A DNA stretch of 64,000 nucleotides from Bdellovibrionales bacterium GWA1_52_35 (GCA_001769805.1 MEPO01000030.1:1-64000); one strand, 5' to 3'; positions 1 to 9,529 are shown, counted from the stretch's first letter. Notes: generated by a model not told the origin, from the letters alone. Translations and numbers: made by a program.

Positions 1-1668
1 ATCGTTCCGCCGGTATTCGTTGCAGCTGCGGCAGCAATCGCACTGCCCAGCGTGTAGGTAAACGGAGTACCGGCGTAACTGATTGCGGGTGCGACATCCT
101 TCACCGTGATCCGGATTGTGGCAGTCGCGTTGCCTCCCGTGTTCGTCCCAGTAATCACGTAATCCGCAGCCGGCACCAGAGCACTTGGTGTGCCCGTAAT
201 GCCGCAGGTTGCGGACAAAGCCAGACCAGCCGGAAGTGCCGGACTCGAAGTACAAGAGACGATAGTCCCGCCACTATTCACAACCGCAAGTGGTGCGATT
301 GCAGAGCTGAGCGTGTAAGTGAACGGAGAACCCACATAGCTGATTGCCGGAATCACATCTTTGACTGTGATATTCACCGTAGCCGCAGAAGTCCCGCCCG
401 TATTGGTTGCCGTGATCACATAATCAGCGGCAGGGCTCAGTGCCGTGGGAGTTCCAGAAATAGTACAGTCCGCACCCACACTCAAACCGGCAGGCAAGAC
501 CGGCGCAGAGGCGCATGAAACAATCGCACCCCCCGTGTTCGCGGCCACCCAGGTTGTGATTGCGCTGTCTTTAACATAGACATTCGGACTGCCCGAATAC
601 GTGATCGCGGGAGCAACGGCCTTCACAGCAATACTGATCGTCGCAGTCCCGGTACCGCCTGTATTTGTGGCACTGATCACATAATCCGCAGCCACTGCAA
701 GCACGCTCGGAGTACCCGTAAGACCGCAAGTCGCTGATAGACTCAATCCTGCCGGTAAGGCCGGAGCGGAGCTGCAGGAAATAATCGGTCCACCTGTGTT
801 TACAACTGCCAATGGTGCTATGCCCGAACCCAAGGTGTAACTGAACGGTGATCCCACATATGAGACGACCGGGGTGACATCTTCCACCTTGATATTGATC
901 GTCGCAGAGCCGGTACCACCCGTATTGGTTGCCGTGATCACGTAATCCGCAGCAGGAGCCAGGACCGCTGGAGTTCCCGAGATAGTGCAGTTCGCCGCAA
1001 GACTGAGTCCCGCAGGAAGAGCCGGCGCAGAAGTACATGATACGATCGTTCCGCCGGTATTCGTTGCAGCTGCGGCAGCAATCGCACTGCCCAGCGTGTA
1101 GGTAAACGGAGTACCGGCGTAACTGATTGCGGGTGCGACATCCTTCACCGTGATCCGGATTGTGGCAGTCGCGTTGCCTCCCGTGTTCGTCGCAGTAATC
1201 ACGTAATCTGCAGCCGGCGCCAGAGCACTCGGTGTGCCCGTAATGCCGCAGGTTGCGGACAAAGCCAGACCAGCCGGAAGTGCCGGACTTGCTACGCATG
1301 AAACGATTGCTCCCCCCGTGTTCTCCACATTCAAAGGAGTAATTAACGATCCCAAGACATAGGTATAAGGTGATCCGGTGTAACCAATAACAGGAGCAAG
1401 ATCTTTGACTGTGATATTCACCGTAGCCGCAGAAGTCCCGCCCGTATTGGTTGCCGTAATCACATATTCGGCGGCAGGGCTCAGTGCTGTTGGAGTTCCA
1501 GAAATAGTGCAGTCCGCACCCACACTCAAACCGGCAGGCAGAGCCGGCGCAGAGGCGCATGATACGATCGCACCCCCCGTGTTCGCGGCCACCCAGGCTA
1601 TGATTGCGCTGTCTTTAACATAGACATTCGGACTGCCCGAATACGTGATCGCGGGCGCGACTGCATTG
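1..1668. repeat. Higher-order 1,044-bp repeat (4 Ig units) inside the Ig-repeat gene
   Basis: Bases 1-231 recur almost unchanged at 1045-1275, and about 357-624 recur at 1401-1668, both with an offset of exactly 1,044 bp (four 261-bp units). The block between them (232-356 against 1276-1400) is clearly different. This mosaic points to a recent multi-unit duplication followed by local replacement, or to gene conversion between units. Confidence 0.85.
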
Positions 1669-4600
1669 ACCGCAATTTCGACTGTCGCACTGGAACTTCC
1701 GCCTGAATTGGTTGCCGTGATCACATAATCAGCAATGGGGGCCAGCACCGAAGGTGTTCCCGAGATTCCGCAAATGGCAGAAAGGGTGAGCCCGGCCGGT
1801 AAAACAGGACTGGAGGCACAAGACGCGATCGCGCCGCCACCATTGATGGCGGTAACTGCAGGAATCAGCTCTCCCTTCGTATAAGTGAACGGAGAGTCTG
1901 CATAAGTCAGAACCGGCGGATCGTCCTTGATTTCAATATTGATGGAGACCGTACCTATGCCGCCCGAGTTCGTGGCGCTGATTGTATAATCTGTTGCTGC
2001 ACTGATCACCGTGGGAATTCCGGTCAAAACGCAGACATTCGAAAGTGAAAGCCCCGCTGGAAGAGCAGGAGCTGCGCTGCAGGATACGATTGTTCCTCCG
2101 GTATTCCCAGGTGTCTGGGTTCCACTGTCATCACCTTTGGTGAAACTGTATGGATCGGCGTACGTAAGGATCGGTATTTTGTCATTCACCGCGATCCGCA
2201 GCGTTGCCACCGCTGAACCGCCAGTATTCGTCGCCGTAATCAAATGATCGGTCGCGACCTGGATGACCGTCGGCGTTCCGGTCACATGACAGGTTGTCGG
2301 AGCCAGAGTCAGACCCGTAGGCAATGGAGGCACAGCTGAACAGGTTACAATTGCCCCACCTCCCGCCGTTGTTGCCTGGATCTCAGCAATCGCATCCCCC
2401 TTCGCAAGGACGTGACTCGGAACCGCATAACTCAGAACCGGGACTGCGGCTTTGACCGCAATAGAAATCACCTGCGAAGACGAACCTCCGGTATTGGTGC
2501 CCGTGATCGTGTAGCCCGTCGCAGCAGAAAGGGCTGTCGGAGTTCCCGTGATGCCGCAAGTTGCAGACAAAACAAGACCGGCCGGAAGATCTGGTGTGGC
2601 CGCGCAGGAAACCACCGTACCGCCGGTGCTGTTCGGGGTGACGGGTGCAATCAACGCATTCTGTGTGAAGCTGAATGGACTGCCCACGTACACAAAAGCG
2701 GGAGGCTGGTCGTTTACCTGGATGTTGATTGTTGCCGAAGAATCACCACCACTATTGGTTCCAGTGATCACATAATCCGCCGCATTCACGATTTCGGTGG
2801 GTGTACCGGAGATCGAGCAGGTGCTTGAAAGGGTCAAGCCATTCGGCAAATTTGGATTCGCTACGCACGAAACAACCACTCCCCCCGTATTCGCCGGGGA
2901 TAAGGTGGTGATTGCGGAATTTTTTACATAAATATAGGGGCTGCCGACAAAACTGATCGAGGGTGGCGTGTCCTTTACAGTAATGTTCACTGCCTGTGTA
3001 GAAGTACCAGCCGAGTTGGTTCCGCTGATCGAATAATTTGCGGCGGGCAGGATCACGGCAGGGATACCGGAAATTTCGCAGTTAGCCCCGAGGATCAACC
3101 CCGCTGGCAGGCTCGGAGCTGAAACACACGAGGACACCGGCCCCCCCGTGTTCACCGGGAGTTCAGGTGCAATCGGAACGGCTTTGAAATAGGTGAAGGG
3201 TGCGTTGCTAAAGCTCAGAACCGGTGGAATTTCATTCACCTTGATTTTAATCGTCGCTGTTGCGGTGCCCCCCGTGTTCGCTGCCGTGATCACATAAGTA
3301 TTCAGAGCCGAAGCGACAGTCGGAGTGCCTGAAATTTCGCAAGTCCCAGCCGCCAAAGCAAGTCCAGCTGGAAGCTCAGGAGAAGCACTGCAGCTCGTAA
3401 TTGTACCGCCGGTATTTGATGGGGTAACAGCTGTGATCAATGTGCGATTTGAAAAACTGTAAGGACTGCCGATGTACAGAAGCGTGGGTGGTGAATCCTT
3501 TACAAAGATATCGATGGAGGTCGATTTGGATCCCCCGGTATTCGTCGCCGTAACAACATACGTCGCGCTCGCAACGGGAACCCCGGGTATTCCAGAAATT
3601 TTGCATGTGCTCGCCGACAGTTGAAGTCCGGCAGGGAGTGCTGGCGCGACAGCGCAGGAATCAATTGTGCCGCCAGTGTTGATCACTGTCAGCGCAGTGA
3701 TCGCGATGTTCTTTTTAAAAATGAACGAACTGCCGGTGTAAGAGATATCCGGCACTTTATCGACGACATTGAAATTAAGGGTTCGATCGAAGGAGCCACC
3801 ACTGTTTGTTGCGGTAATAACGTAATCTTTCGCAACCGGAACCAGTACCGAAGGCGTTCCAGAAATTTTGCAATCCGCAGAAAGACTCAAGCCGTCTGGC
3901 AAGGCGGGCACCGAAGCGCAGGCTACGATGACACCTCCGCCGTTCACCGTCGTCGGCTCAATCTCAGTCAGCGCGACCCCCCTGAAAAGAGAAGCCGGCG
4001 CACCGACATAAGTGAATTCAGGCGGAAGATCTTTCACGGTGATATCCAGAGGCAAGCTGGCGCCCCCTCCGGAATTCAGCGCAGAAATTAAATAGATGGT
4101 CTGCGGTTTTGCTTCCAGCGGAGTTCCGGACAGCTCGCAGCTCGCACTCAGCTCCAAACCAGTCGGGAGTGGCGGCACAGAAATGCAATCGAGAGTCGCT
4201 CCGCCACCCAAAGTCGGAGTAATCGGGACTATGCCCGTTCCAACCGTGTAAACCAGCGGTGTCTCATCTGCATACTGAATCGTTGGCAAATCATCGTTCA
4301 CCGCCAAAGTGAGCCGCATGAAGGTGGAGCCATAACTATTGACCGCAGTGACACGATATTCGGCTGCAGGAGTGATCTGAAGTGGCGTGCCACTGATGGT
4401 GGCTGTGGCCGGATTAAACTCCAAACCAGCAGGAACAGCGGGTTCGATCCTGAATTCATGTGCCAGAGCCCCGCTGTATGAAAGCGTAACCGGCGTTGCT
4501 TCCACGCCAGCTGTGAAATTCGCAGGATTCGAGCTATACCGGAGCTGGGAAGGAGGCGCTTTCGCAGCTGCGCGTTCATTGGTCTTCTGCTCTCCGTAAC

Positions 4601-4706
4601 ATCCGAAGAAGCTCGGCAGGGTCAAAGCGACCCCTAGCATCAGCAGTGAATGCCGAGCAGCTCCGAGAACGCGAAAATACTGAAACAAATTCTTGAGTTC
4701 TTCCAT
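1..4706 (-). CDS. Giant Ig-like (He_PIG-type) repeat lipoprotein, 3' end outside window
   Basis: An uninterrupted reading frame runs on the minus strand from an ATG at 4704-4706 past the left edge, so the C-terminus is missing and more than 1,560 residues are visible. The N-terminus has a positively charged stretch, then LMLGVALTLPSFFGC, which resembles a lipoprotein signal with Cys about residue 36, although FFGC is not a classic lipobox. After about 50 residues the protein is a chain of roughly 87-residue units (about 17 in the window), each with a core such as GGTIVSC, PALPAGL, C(T/G/E)ISGTP and YVITATNTGG, which is the putative-Ig/cadherin-like pattern of secreted surface proteins. Two or three Cys per unit could form disulfides. 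It is divergent from the Cys-rich secreted protein at 5063. A surface adhesin or stalk role is inference; frame and repeats are directly visible. Confidence 0.9.
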   Translation of the reverse strand, partial: MEELKNLFQYFRVLGAARHSLLMLGVALTLPSFFGCYGEQKTNERAAAKAPPSQLRYSSNPANFTAGVEATPVTLSYSGALAHEFRIEPAVPAGLEFNPATATISGTPLQITPAAEYRVTAVNSYGSTFMRLTLAVNDDLPTIQYADETPLVYTVGTGIVPITPTLGGGATLDCISVPPLPTGLELSASCELSGTPLEAKPQTIYLISALNSGGGASLPLDITVKDLPPEFTYVGAPASLFRGVALTEIEPTTVNGGGVIVACASVPALPDGLSLSADCKISGTPSVLVPVAKDYVITATNSGGSFDRTLNFNVVDKVPDISYTGSSFIFKKNIAITALTVINTGGTIDSCAVAPALPAGLQLSASTCKISGIPGVPVASATYVVTATNTGGSKSTSIDIFVKDSPPTLLYIGSPYSFSNRTLITAVTPSNTGGTITSCSASPELPAGLALAAGTCEISGTPTVASALNTYVITAANTGGTATATIKIKVNEIPPVLSFSNAPFTYFKAVPIAPELPVNTGGPVSSCVSAPSLPAGLILGANCEISGIPAVILPAANYSISGTNSAGTSTQAVNITVKDTPPSISFVGSPYIYVKNSAITTLSPANTGGVVVSCVANPNLPNGLTLSSTCSISGTPTEIVNAADYVITGTNSGGDSSATINIQVNDQPPAFVYVGSPFSFTQNALIAPVTPNSTGGTVVSCAATPDLPAGLVLSATCGITGTPTALSAATGYTITGTNTGGSSSQVISIAVKAAVPVLSYAVPSHVLAKGDAIAEIQATTAGGGAIVTCSAVPPLPTGLTLAPTTCHVTGTPTVIQVATDHLITATNTGGSAVATLRIAVNDKIPILTYADPYSFTKGDDSGTQTPGNTGGTIVSCSAAPALPAGLSLSNVCVLTGIPTVISAATDYTISATNSGGIGTVSINIEIKDDPPVLTYADSPFTYTKGELIPAVTAINGGGAIASCASSPVLPAGLTLSAICGISGTPSVLAPIADYVITATNSGGSSSATVEIAVNAVAPAITYSGSPNVYVKDSAIIAWVAANTGGAIVSCASAPALPAGLSVGADCTISGTPTALSPAAEYVITATNTGGTSAATVNITVKDLAPVIGYTGSPYTYVLGSLITPLNVENTGGAIVSCVASPALPAGLALSATCGITGTPSALAPAADYVITATNTGGNATATIRITVKDVAPAISYAGTPFTYTLGSAIAAAAATNTGGTIVSCTSAPALPAGLSLAANCTISGTPAVLAPAADYVITATNTGGTGSATINIKVEDVTPVVSYVGSPFSYTLGSGIAPLAVVNTGGPIISCSSAPALPAGLSLSATCGLTGTPSVLAVAADYVISATNTGGTGTATISIAVKAVAPAITYSGSPNVYVKDSAITTWVAANTGGAIVSCASAPVLPAGLSVGADCTISGTPTALSPAADYVITATNTGGTSAATVNITVKDVIPAISYVGSPFTYTLSSAIAPLAVVNSGGTIVSCTSSPALPAGLALSATCGITGTPSALVPAADYVITGTNTGGNATATIRITVKDVAPAISYAGTPFTYTLGSAIAAAAATNTGGT

Positions 4707-5062
4707 CCAGTGATGACGTTCTACACACGCCCTACATGCTTTTCGGACTCTTAATAGTTTACCATTAGAGTCGGTGAATACAAAACCACAATTCGAATAT
4801 AAGTAATCGTAATGATTGGTTTTTATTTTTTGATTCACTTTTTATTAACACTTTAAAATCTTAGGGTCCCTGGGATCCTTCGACGCATTCCTGATGAAAT
4901 TAATTGGTGCCAAAGCGACCCAGAGCCTTTTTGATCTTTCGATAAAATTAAAAAAGCCTCGTTTTCTCGGCATTTAACTTGTTTTTTTGAAAAATCAACC
5001 GGCACGTCCATTGCACACGTCTCGATTCATTTCGTGGTTAATTATTCTCGGGGGAAATCTCA
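4707..5062. promoter_or_regulatory. Divergent intergenic region, AT-rich
   Basis: This 356-bp gap separates the divergent starts of the Ig-repeat lipoprotein and the Cys-rich repeat protein, so both promoters should lie here. It is strongly AT-rich, especially 4750-4860 and 4935-5000, with runs such as TTTTTATTTTTT and GTTTTTTTG. No convincing -35/-10 pair, tRNA or small gene could be identified by eye. A GGGGGAAA stretch about 8 bases before the ATG at 5063 is the likely ribosome binding site of the plus-strand gene. Confidence 0.5.
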
Positions 5063-7036
5063 ATGCACTTATTTCGATCGTGGACGTTGCTTTCGGCTTT
5101 CGCTTTCCTGTCCTTGGCGGGCTCAGCGGGACTCTCGATGGCCGAAGGAGTCTCTGAAAAATCAGCGGTATCGCTCATCTTCGATGAAGCCTCTCTCCAT
5201 GGAAAGTACGGAACCTACTCTGAAGTGGAAATCGCTCTGAGTCCCAGCATCGAAAACGACCCGGTGCACTGGGAAATTCTGACAAACAGCCTTCCTCCGG
5301 GCATGAGTCTCGAAGACACCACCGCATCCCACATACTGATTTTCGGAAATCCCCAGTTCCAGGGGCAATGGTGTTTCGTACTTGCGGCTAAAACCGATTC
5401 CGGAGAAACCGGAGCACGAGAACTCTGCTTCATCGCTGAAGACGATGAAGAACTTCAATATCCCAAATTCACCTCTGACCGGTTTCTGACCCCAGTCGGC
5501 CAGGCACAGTTTTTTCAGGCGTATGTCCAGATTGAACGCAACAGCGCGACCGAAATCAAAGGCACTGTGGCAGATAGCCCGGAAGAGCTGGATATTGAAG
5601 CTCGCGATTCAGAGTTCAAATTTCTAATAAAAGGCCGCCTGGAAGACCCGGGAGCTCTTCAGTTCGCACTGAAGATCGAAAACGAGTTTGGAATTTCCAC
5701 CTTCAAACAGTTTCAGGTCACCGTCGTAGAAAACCAACCCTCCAACGGAGCCAAGTGCCCCGCCGGCTATTACTTCGATTCAAATCTCGGATACTGCGTT
5801 CAGAGCAATCTCTCAAAATGCCCGGATGGAACTTATTACGAACCCGATGCTGCTGCCTGCGTTCAGTTCCCTCAACCACCACCCACCGTCGTCTGTGGCC
5901 CCGGCTATTATTTTGACCATTACCTCTCCCGCTGCGTTCAAAACAGTTATCCACGCTGCCCCATGAATTATGAATGGGACAATTTTTATAATCGCTGCGT
6001 CCGAGCCGCGTATTCCTGCCCGGCAGGTTCGGCCTACGACTGGAACCTTCGTGAATGTGTTTACATCTGGTCAACTACCTGTCCTTCTGGGAGCTACTAC
6101 GATTCGTATTTAAATCGATGCGTGAGAAATCACGAGTGGTGCCCAAGCGGTTCCTACTGGGATCGCTATTCAAATCGCTGCGTTCTGAACAGTCGTTATT
6201 GCGGAATCGGCAGCCACTGGGATCCTTATTTTGACCGTTGCGTTTCAGATGCCTCTTACTATTGCGGACCTGGCTACTCCTGGGATCCCTATTACAACCG
6301 CTGTGAACGCCGGGGCTGGGAGCCCTCTTGCCCCTACGGCTCACATTATTCACCGCGTGAACGTCGCTGCGTTTCTGATTACCACCCAGCCCCACGCCCT
6401 GATCCTTCATATCCTCGCCCACGCCCCACTCATGTTCCCGGACCGCGACCAACTCATGTTCCCGGACCGCGACCAACTCATGTTCCCGGACCGCGACCAA
6501 CTCATGTTCCCGGACCGCGACCAACTCATGTTCCCGGCCCTCGCCCGGAACCTACTTATCAACCTGGCCCAAGACCAACTCATGATCCGGCTCCTCGACC
6601 ACGACCGACTCACCAGCCAGCACCTCGGCCGACTTATGAGCCAGCTCCACGGCCCACTCAGCCTGCGCCGAGGCCAACTCATAATCCGGCTCCTCGACCA
6701 CGACCAACTCACCAGCCAGCACCTCGGCCGACTTATGAGCCAGCTCCACGGCCCACTCAGCCTGCGCCGAGGCCAACCCATGATCCGGCTCCTCGACCAC
6801 GACCAACTCACCAGCCAGCACCCCGGCCGACTTATGAGCCAGCTCCACGGCCCACTCAGCCTGCGCCGAGGCCGACTCATGATCCGGCTCCTCGACCACG
6901 ACCAACTCACCAGCCAGCACCCCGGCCGACTTATGAGCCACGCCCGAATCCCCCCGGAGGTGGCGGTGGCCATGCACCAGCTCCTCGCCCCAACCCAGGC
7001 GGTGGCGGTAATCCCGCACCTCGGCCACGTCGATAA
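5063..7036 (+). CDS. Secreted Cys-rich repeat protein with Pro-rich repetitive tail
   Basis: The 657-residue product starts with a clear signal peptide (about residues 1-27, ending SAGLSMA). Residues about 30-225 look like two Ig-like/putative cadherin domains (for example LPPGMSLED). Residues about 228-450 hold around ten Cys repeats of about 20-25 residues with the pattern CPxGxxWDxYxxRCV, each with two Cys. From about residue 455 the chain is Pro/Arg-rich: five copies of PTHVPGPR, then about 3.6 copies of a 33-residue unit built from PTHDPAPR, PRPTHQPAPR, PTYEPAPR and PTQPAPR, ending in a Gly/Pro/Arg tail. The Pro-rich tail suits a periplasm-spanning or wall-associated linker and the Cys modules a disulfide-rich exposed part; both are inference. 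A simple terminator follows at 7056. The family was not recognised by name. Confidence 0.9.
   Translation: MHLFRSWTLLSAFAFLSLAGSAGLSMAEGVSEKSAVSLIFDEASLHGKYGTYSEVEIALSPSIENDPVHWEILTNSLPPGMSLEDTTASHILIFGNPQFQGQWCFVLAAKTDSGETGARELCFIAEDDEELQYPKFTSDRFLTPVGQAQFFQAYVQIERNSATEIKGTVADSPEELDIEARDSEFKFLIKGRLEDPGALQFALKIENEFGISTFKQFQVTVVENQPSNGAKCPAGYYFDSNLGYCVQSNLSKCPDGTYYEPDAAACVQFPQPPPTVVCGPGYYFDHYLSRCVQNSYPRCPMNYEWDNFYNRCVRAAYSCPAGSAYDWNLRECVYIWSTTCPSGSYYDSYLNRCVRNHEWCPSGSYWDRYSNRCVLNSRYCGIGSHWDPYFDRCVSDASYYCGPGYSWDPYYNRCERRGWEPSCPYGSHYSPRERRCVSDYHPAPRPDPSYPRPRPTHVPGPRPTHVPGPRPTHVPGPRPTHVPGPRPTHVPGPRPEPTYQPGPRPTHDPAPRPRPTHQPAPRPTYEPAPRPTQPAPRPTHNPAPRPRPTHQPAPRPTYEPAPRPTQPAPRPTHDPAPRPRPTHQPAPRPTYEPAPRPTQPAPRPTHDPAPRPRPTHQPAPRPTYEPRPNPPGGGGGHAPAPRPNPGGGGNPAPRPRR
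6428..6547 (+). repeat. 24-bp tandem repeat, five copies
   Basis: Unit ACTCATGTTCCCGG followed by ACCGCGACCA starts at 6428, 6452, 6476, 6500 and 6524. The copies are nearly identical at DNA level and encode the 8-residue PTHVPGPR repeat, so copy number can change without a frameshift. Confidence 0.9.
6575..6943 (+). repeat. 99-bp tandem repeat, about 3.6 copies
   Basis: Units begin near 6575, 6674, 6773 and 6872 and differ by only a few bases each, including synonymous changes. They encode a 33-residue Pro/Arg-rich module. Near-identity at DNA level indicates recent expansion by slippage or unequal recombination. Confidence 0.88.
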
Positions 7037-7055
7037 TAGTCAGTCCAGTTGAACC

Positions 7056-7093
7056 AAAGGGCGCCCGGGTGAAAATCCAGGCGCCTTTTTTTA
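7056..7093 (+). terminator. Rho-independent terminator after the Cys-rich repeat gene
   Basis: GGGCGCC (about 7059-7065) can pair with GGCGCC (7080-7085), leaving a short loop, and the 3' arm runs directly into a tract of T residues (7086-7092). It lies 20 bases past the stop codon at 7036. Confidence 0.8.
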
Positions 7094-7170
7094 TCCCAAA
7101 GACCATCATCGAGCATCAAGCAAAGCGACAGAACTTGATCCTTCTCCATCTTCCGCGTTAGACTGCTGAA

Positions 7171-8400
7171 ATGGAAAATTTCATCCGAAAAATCCCCAAG
7201 AGCGATCTCCACGTACATCTGGACGGTTCCGTGCGCCCGTCCACCCTCATTGATATTGCCAAGAGAGAAAAAATCAAACTGCCGTCCTTTACCGAAGAGG
7301 GTTTAAACGAAGTTCTCTTCAAGGACAATTACGCAAATCTTTTGGAATACTTGAGATGCTTTGATTATACGATTCCGGCAATGCAGACACCGGAGAACCT
7401 TGAGCGTGTTGCCTACGAATTCGCGATGGATAATATCAATGAAGGCGTCTGCTATGTAGAGGTCCGTTTTGCCCCCCAGTTCCATATGAGCAAACGCATG
7501 GACATCGAAACAATCCTGAGCAGTGTGGCCAAAGGAATGGATCGAGCCAAAGCCGAATACAATAATCGCCCGGAAGTCCGGTCAGGGGTGAATCCTGAAT
7601 TCCACTACGGCATCATCGTCTGTGCCATGCGCGCATTTGGCCGCGGACTGTCTGAATACTTCGATATGTTTCTGGACGCGCATAAATACTCCGACCAGAA
7701 GATGGTCCATGCCCTTGCCTCTTACGAACTGGCCAAAGCAACCGTACATACCCGCGATAAACTCGGTCTGCCGATTGTGGCCTTTGACCTCGCCGGGGCG
7801 GAAGCGGGAAACCCGGCCGAAGATCACAAACTAGCATATCATTTCGCGCATAAACATTTCCTGCACCTGACGGTGCACGCGGGCGAAGCTTACGGACCAG
7901 AAAGCATTTTCCAGGCAATCACCGATCTTTACGCCGATCGAATTGGTCACGGCTACTATCTTTTCGACGTCGGGAAGGTCGCAGATCCCGAAATCACTGA
8001 TCCGGTGGAGTACGTTCGCAAACTGGCCCAGTACATTGCTGACCGGCGCGTGACAATTGAAGTTTGCCTCACCAGCAACATGCAAACGAATCCAGCCATT
8101 GGTGACATCAAAAACCACCAATTCAGAAAAATGCTTGACGCCCGCCTGAGCACCACTCTCTGCACTGACAACCGCACGGTCAGCAAAACGACCGTGACCA
8201 AGGAAATCCTGCTTGCCGCCGAGCACTTCAATCTCCATGGAAAACCCCTCAAGAGCCTTCTCGTCTACGGCTTCAAGCGAAGTTTTTTTCCTGGTACTTA
8301 CGCCGAAAAGCGCAAATACGTCCGGACCGTCCTTGATCGTTACGAGTTGCTCGAGGCTGAAATGCTAAAACTGCCCTCCCAGCCTGGGGACGATTTTTAA
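7171..8400 (+). CDS. add: Adenosine deaminase family protein
   Basis: The 409-residue protein has the metal-dependent adenosine/adenine deaminase layout: HVHLDGS near residues 14-20 (the HxH zinc ligands), HAGE near residues 236-239 (zinc His and catalytic Glu), the IGHGYYLF segment, and CTDNRTVS near residue 331 carrying the zinc Asp. The TDNR variant, rather than TDDP, also occurs in actinobacterial-type Add proteins, so it does not imply loss of activity. Predicted reaction: adenosine (or deoxyadenosine) to inosine in purine salvage. It is longer than E. coli Add (333 residues), with extra segments near residues 130-170 and at the C-terminus. It stands alone between a terminator and a broken transposase gene. 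Substrate could also be adenine or a modified adenosine. Confidence 0.88.
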   Translation: MENFIRKIPKSDLHVHLDGSVRPSTLIDIAKREKIKLPSFTEEGLNEVLFKDNYANLLEYLRCFDYTIPAMQTPENLERVAYEFAMDNINEGVCYVEVRFAPQFHMSKRMDIETILSSVAKGMDRAKAEYNNRPEVRSGVNPEFHYGIIVCAMRAFGRGLSEYFDMFLDAHKYSDQKMVHALASYELAKATVHTRDKLGLPIVAFDLAGAEAGNPAEDHKLAYHFAHKHFLHLTVHAGEAYGPESIFQAITDLYADRIGHGYYLFDVGKVADPEITDPVEYVRKLAQYIADRRVTIEVCLTSNMQTNPAIGDIKNHQFRKMLDARLSTTLCTDNRTVSKTTVTKEILLAAEHFNLHGKPLKSLLVYGFKRSFFPGTYAEKRKYVRTVLDRYELLEAEMLKLPSQPGDDF

Positions 8401-8451
8401 ACTTTTTGTCTAAGGCTCTGATTCGGCTTTGATATTGCTCTATACCCGAGC

Positions 8452-9424
8452 ATGCACCTGAACAGTTCAGCTCGGCTCCCCACTCAATGCTTCTATTCTG
8501 ATTGCCCGTCGTTTTCACGAGATTCATCTTTCGTACACTTGGTCCGAAAGGGCGTCTTTTTTAGATCCTCTGATTCCAAATACATCGCACGATTTCAGTG
8601 CAAGATCTGCAATCGATCCTTCTCCACTGCGCGATATTCGAGTTGTTTTTTACAGAAACGGCGAAGACTCAACGACCCCATTCGTGAACACCTGGCGCAA
8701 GGAATGACACAACGCCAGATCGCGCGAGTTCTCAAAACTTCCCGGAAAACCGTGGAACGCAAATTCCGGTTTTTGGCAGCACAAGCACGTCTGACCCATC
8801 AGCAATTTTTGCAGGCTCTCGTTCGTTCCAATAACAAGTTCGATCTTATCCAATTTGATGAAATGGAGACTTTCGAAAGATCCAAGTGCTTGCCCGTAAG
8901 TATCCCCTTGATAGTTGAACCCAAGACGCGAAAGATCCTGGCCCTTGCCCGTAAGTATCCCCTTGATAGTTGAACCCAAGACGCGAAAGATCCTGGCCAT
9001 CGGCGCCTGCTCCATGCCAGCGAAGGGGCTACTGGCCGCGATTTCAGTCAAAAAATACGGTCCCAGGCGAGATGAACGCGTCGAATGCGCGCAGCGGGTA
9101 TTTAAGCAGGTTGATCCCGTACTGGCTCCCGCAGCCTGTATTTTTACAGACCAAAATCCGAAATATCCCGCCTGGATCAATACACATTCCAGCACCTTGA
9201 TCAGTGCTACAACCAAGGGTCGACGAGGCTGCGTTGTGGGACAAGGGGAATTAAAGGGGGGCGGATTTGATCCGCTGTTTTCGCTCAATCACTCGTGCGC
9301 GATGATTCGTGCCCACGTTAGCCGGCTATTTCGCAGGACCTGGAATACAACCAAACAAATCGACCGGCTGGAAGACCACCTCTATATTTATCTCAATTAT
9401 CATAATCAGGTCCTAACCCGGTAA
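8452..9424 (+). pseudogene. IS1-like DDE transposase gene, frameshifted by a 55-bp tandem duplication
   Basis: Two overlapping frames carry one protein. The first (8452-8973) has a zinc-ribbon-like N-terminus (CFYSDC and CKIC), a helix-turn-helix (GMTQRQIARVLKTSRKTVER) and a DDE-like first Asp (LIQFDEME). The second (from about 8915 to 9424) continues with a second Asp (IFTDQNPK) and an IS1-InsB-like ending (RLFRRTWNTTKQIDRLEDHL). Bases 8889-8943 are repeated exactly at 8944-8998. Removing one copy joins the frames into a 305-residue protein (973 - 55 = 918 bases). The gene is therefore a recently inactivated transposase. No terminal inverted repeats or target duplication were found, so I do not define element ends. 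Confidence 0.85.
8889..8998 (+). repeat. Perfect 55-bp tandem duplication
   Basis: The segment from CTTGCCCGTAAG to AAGATCCTGGCC occurs twice in immediate succession (8889-8943 and 8944-8998) with no visible difference. Because 55 is not a multiple of three, it breaks the transposase frame. Confidence 0.93.
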
Positions 9425-9494
9425 ACTCACGGGTTTGGCACGATCTTAACCAACCAGACTCTTGAACCGCGTTCTTTACCTGCCGTATTGAATC

Positions 9495-9522
9495 AACTGC
9501 CCCAGACTGGGAGGGCAGTTTT
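9495..9522. terminator. Hairpin between the transposase remnant and the helicase gene
   Basis: AACTGCCC (9495-9502) pairs perfectly with GGGCAGTT (9513-9520) around a 10-base loop. It lies between convergent genes (transposase remnant ending 9424, helicase ending 9530). The T/A tracts on either side are short, so it may serve as a weak bidirectional terminator. Confidence 0.45.
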
Positions 9523-9529
9523 AAAAGGA

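Noticed and set aside
571..1560. Long minus-strand frame rich in Cys, Arg and Gly
   Set aside because: It lies in another frame of the Ig-repeat gene, whose repeated codons keep alternative frames open; the product has no protein-like pattern.
6428..6943. Short tandem repeats that could suggest a CRISPR array or origin iterons
   Set aside because: They are back-to-back 24- and 99-bp coding units with no spacers and no replication gene nearby.
6407..6973. Minus-strand frames with SGPWSWLISRPG-type repeats
   Set aside because: They mirror the 99-bp Pro-rich DNA repeats on the opposite strand, so they are a by-product of repeat composition.
8452..9424. A full insertion sequence with ends
   Set aside because: I could not find terminal inverted repeats or a target-site duplication around the transposase remnant, so only the gene is reported.
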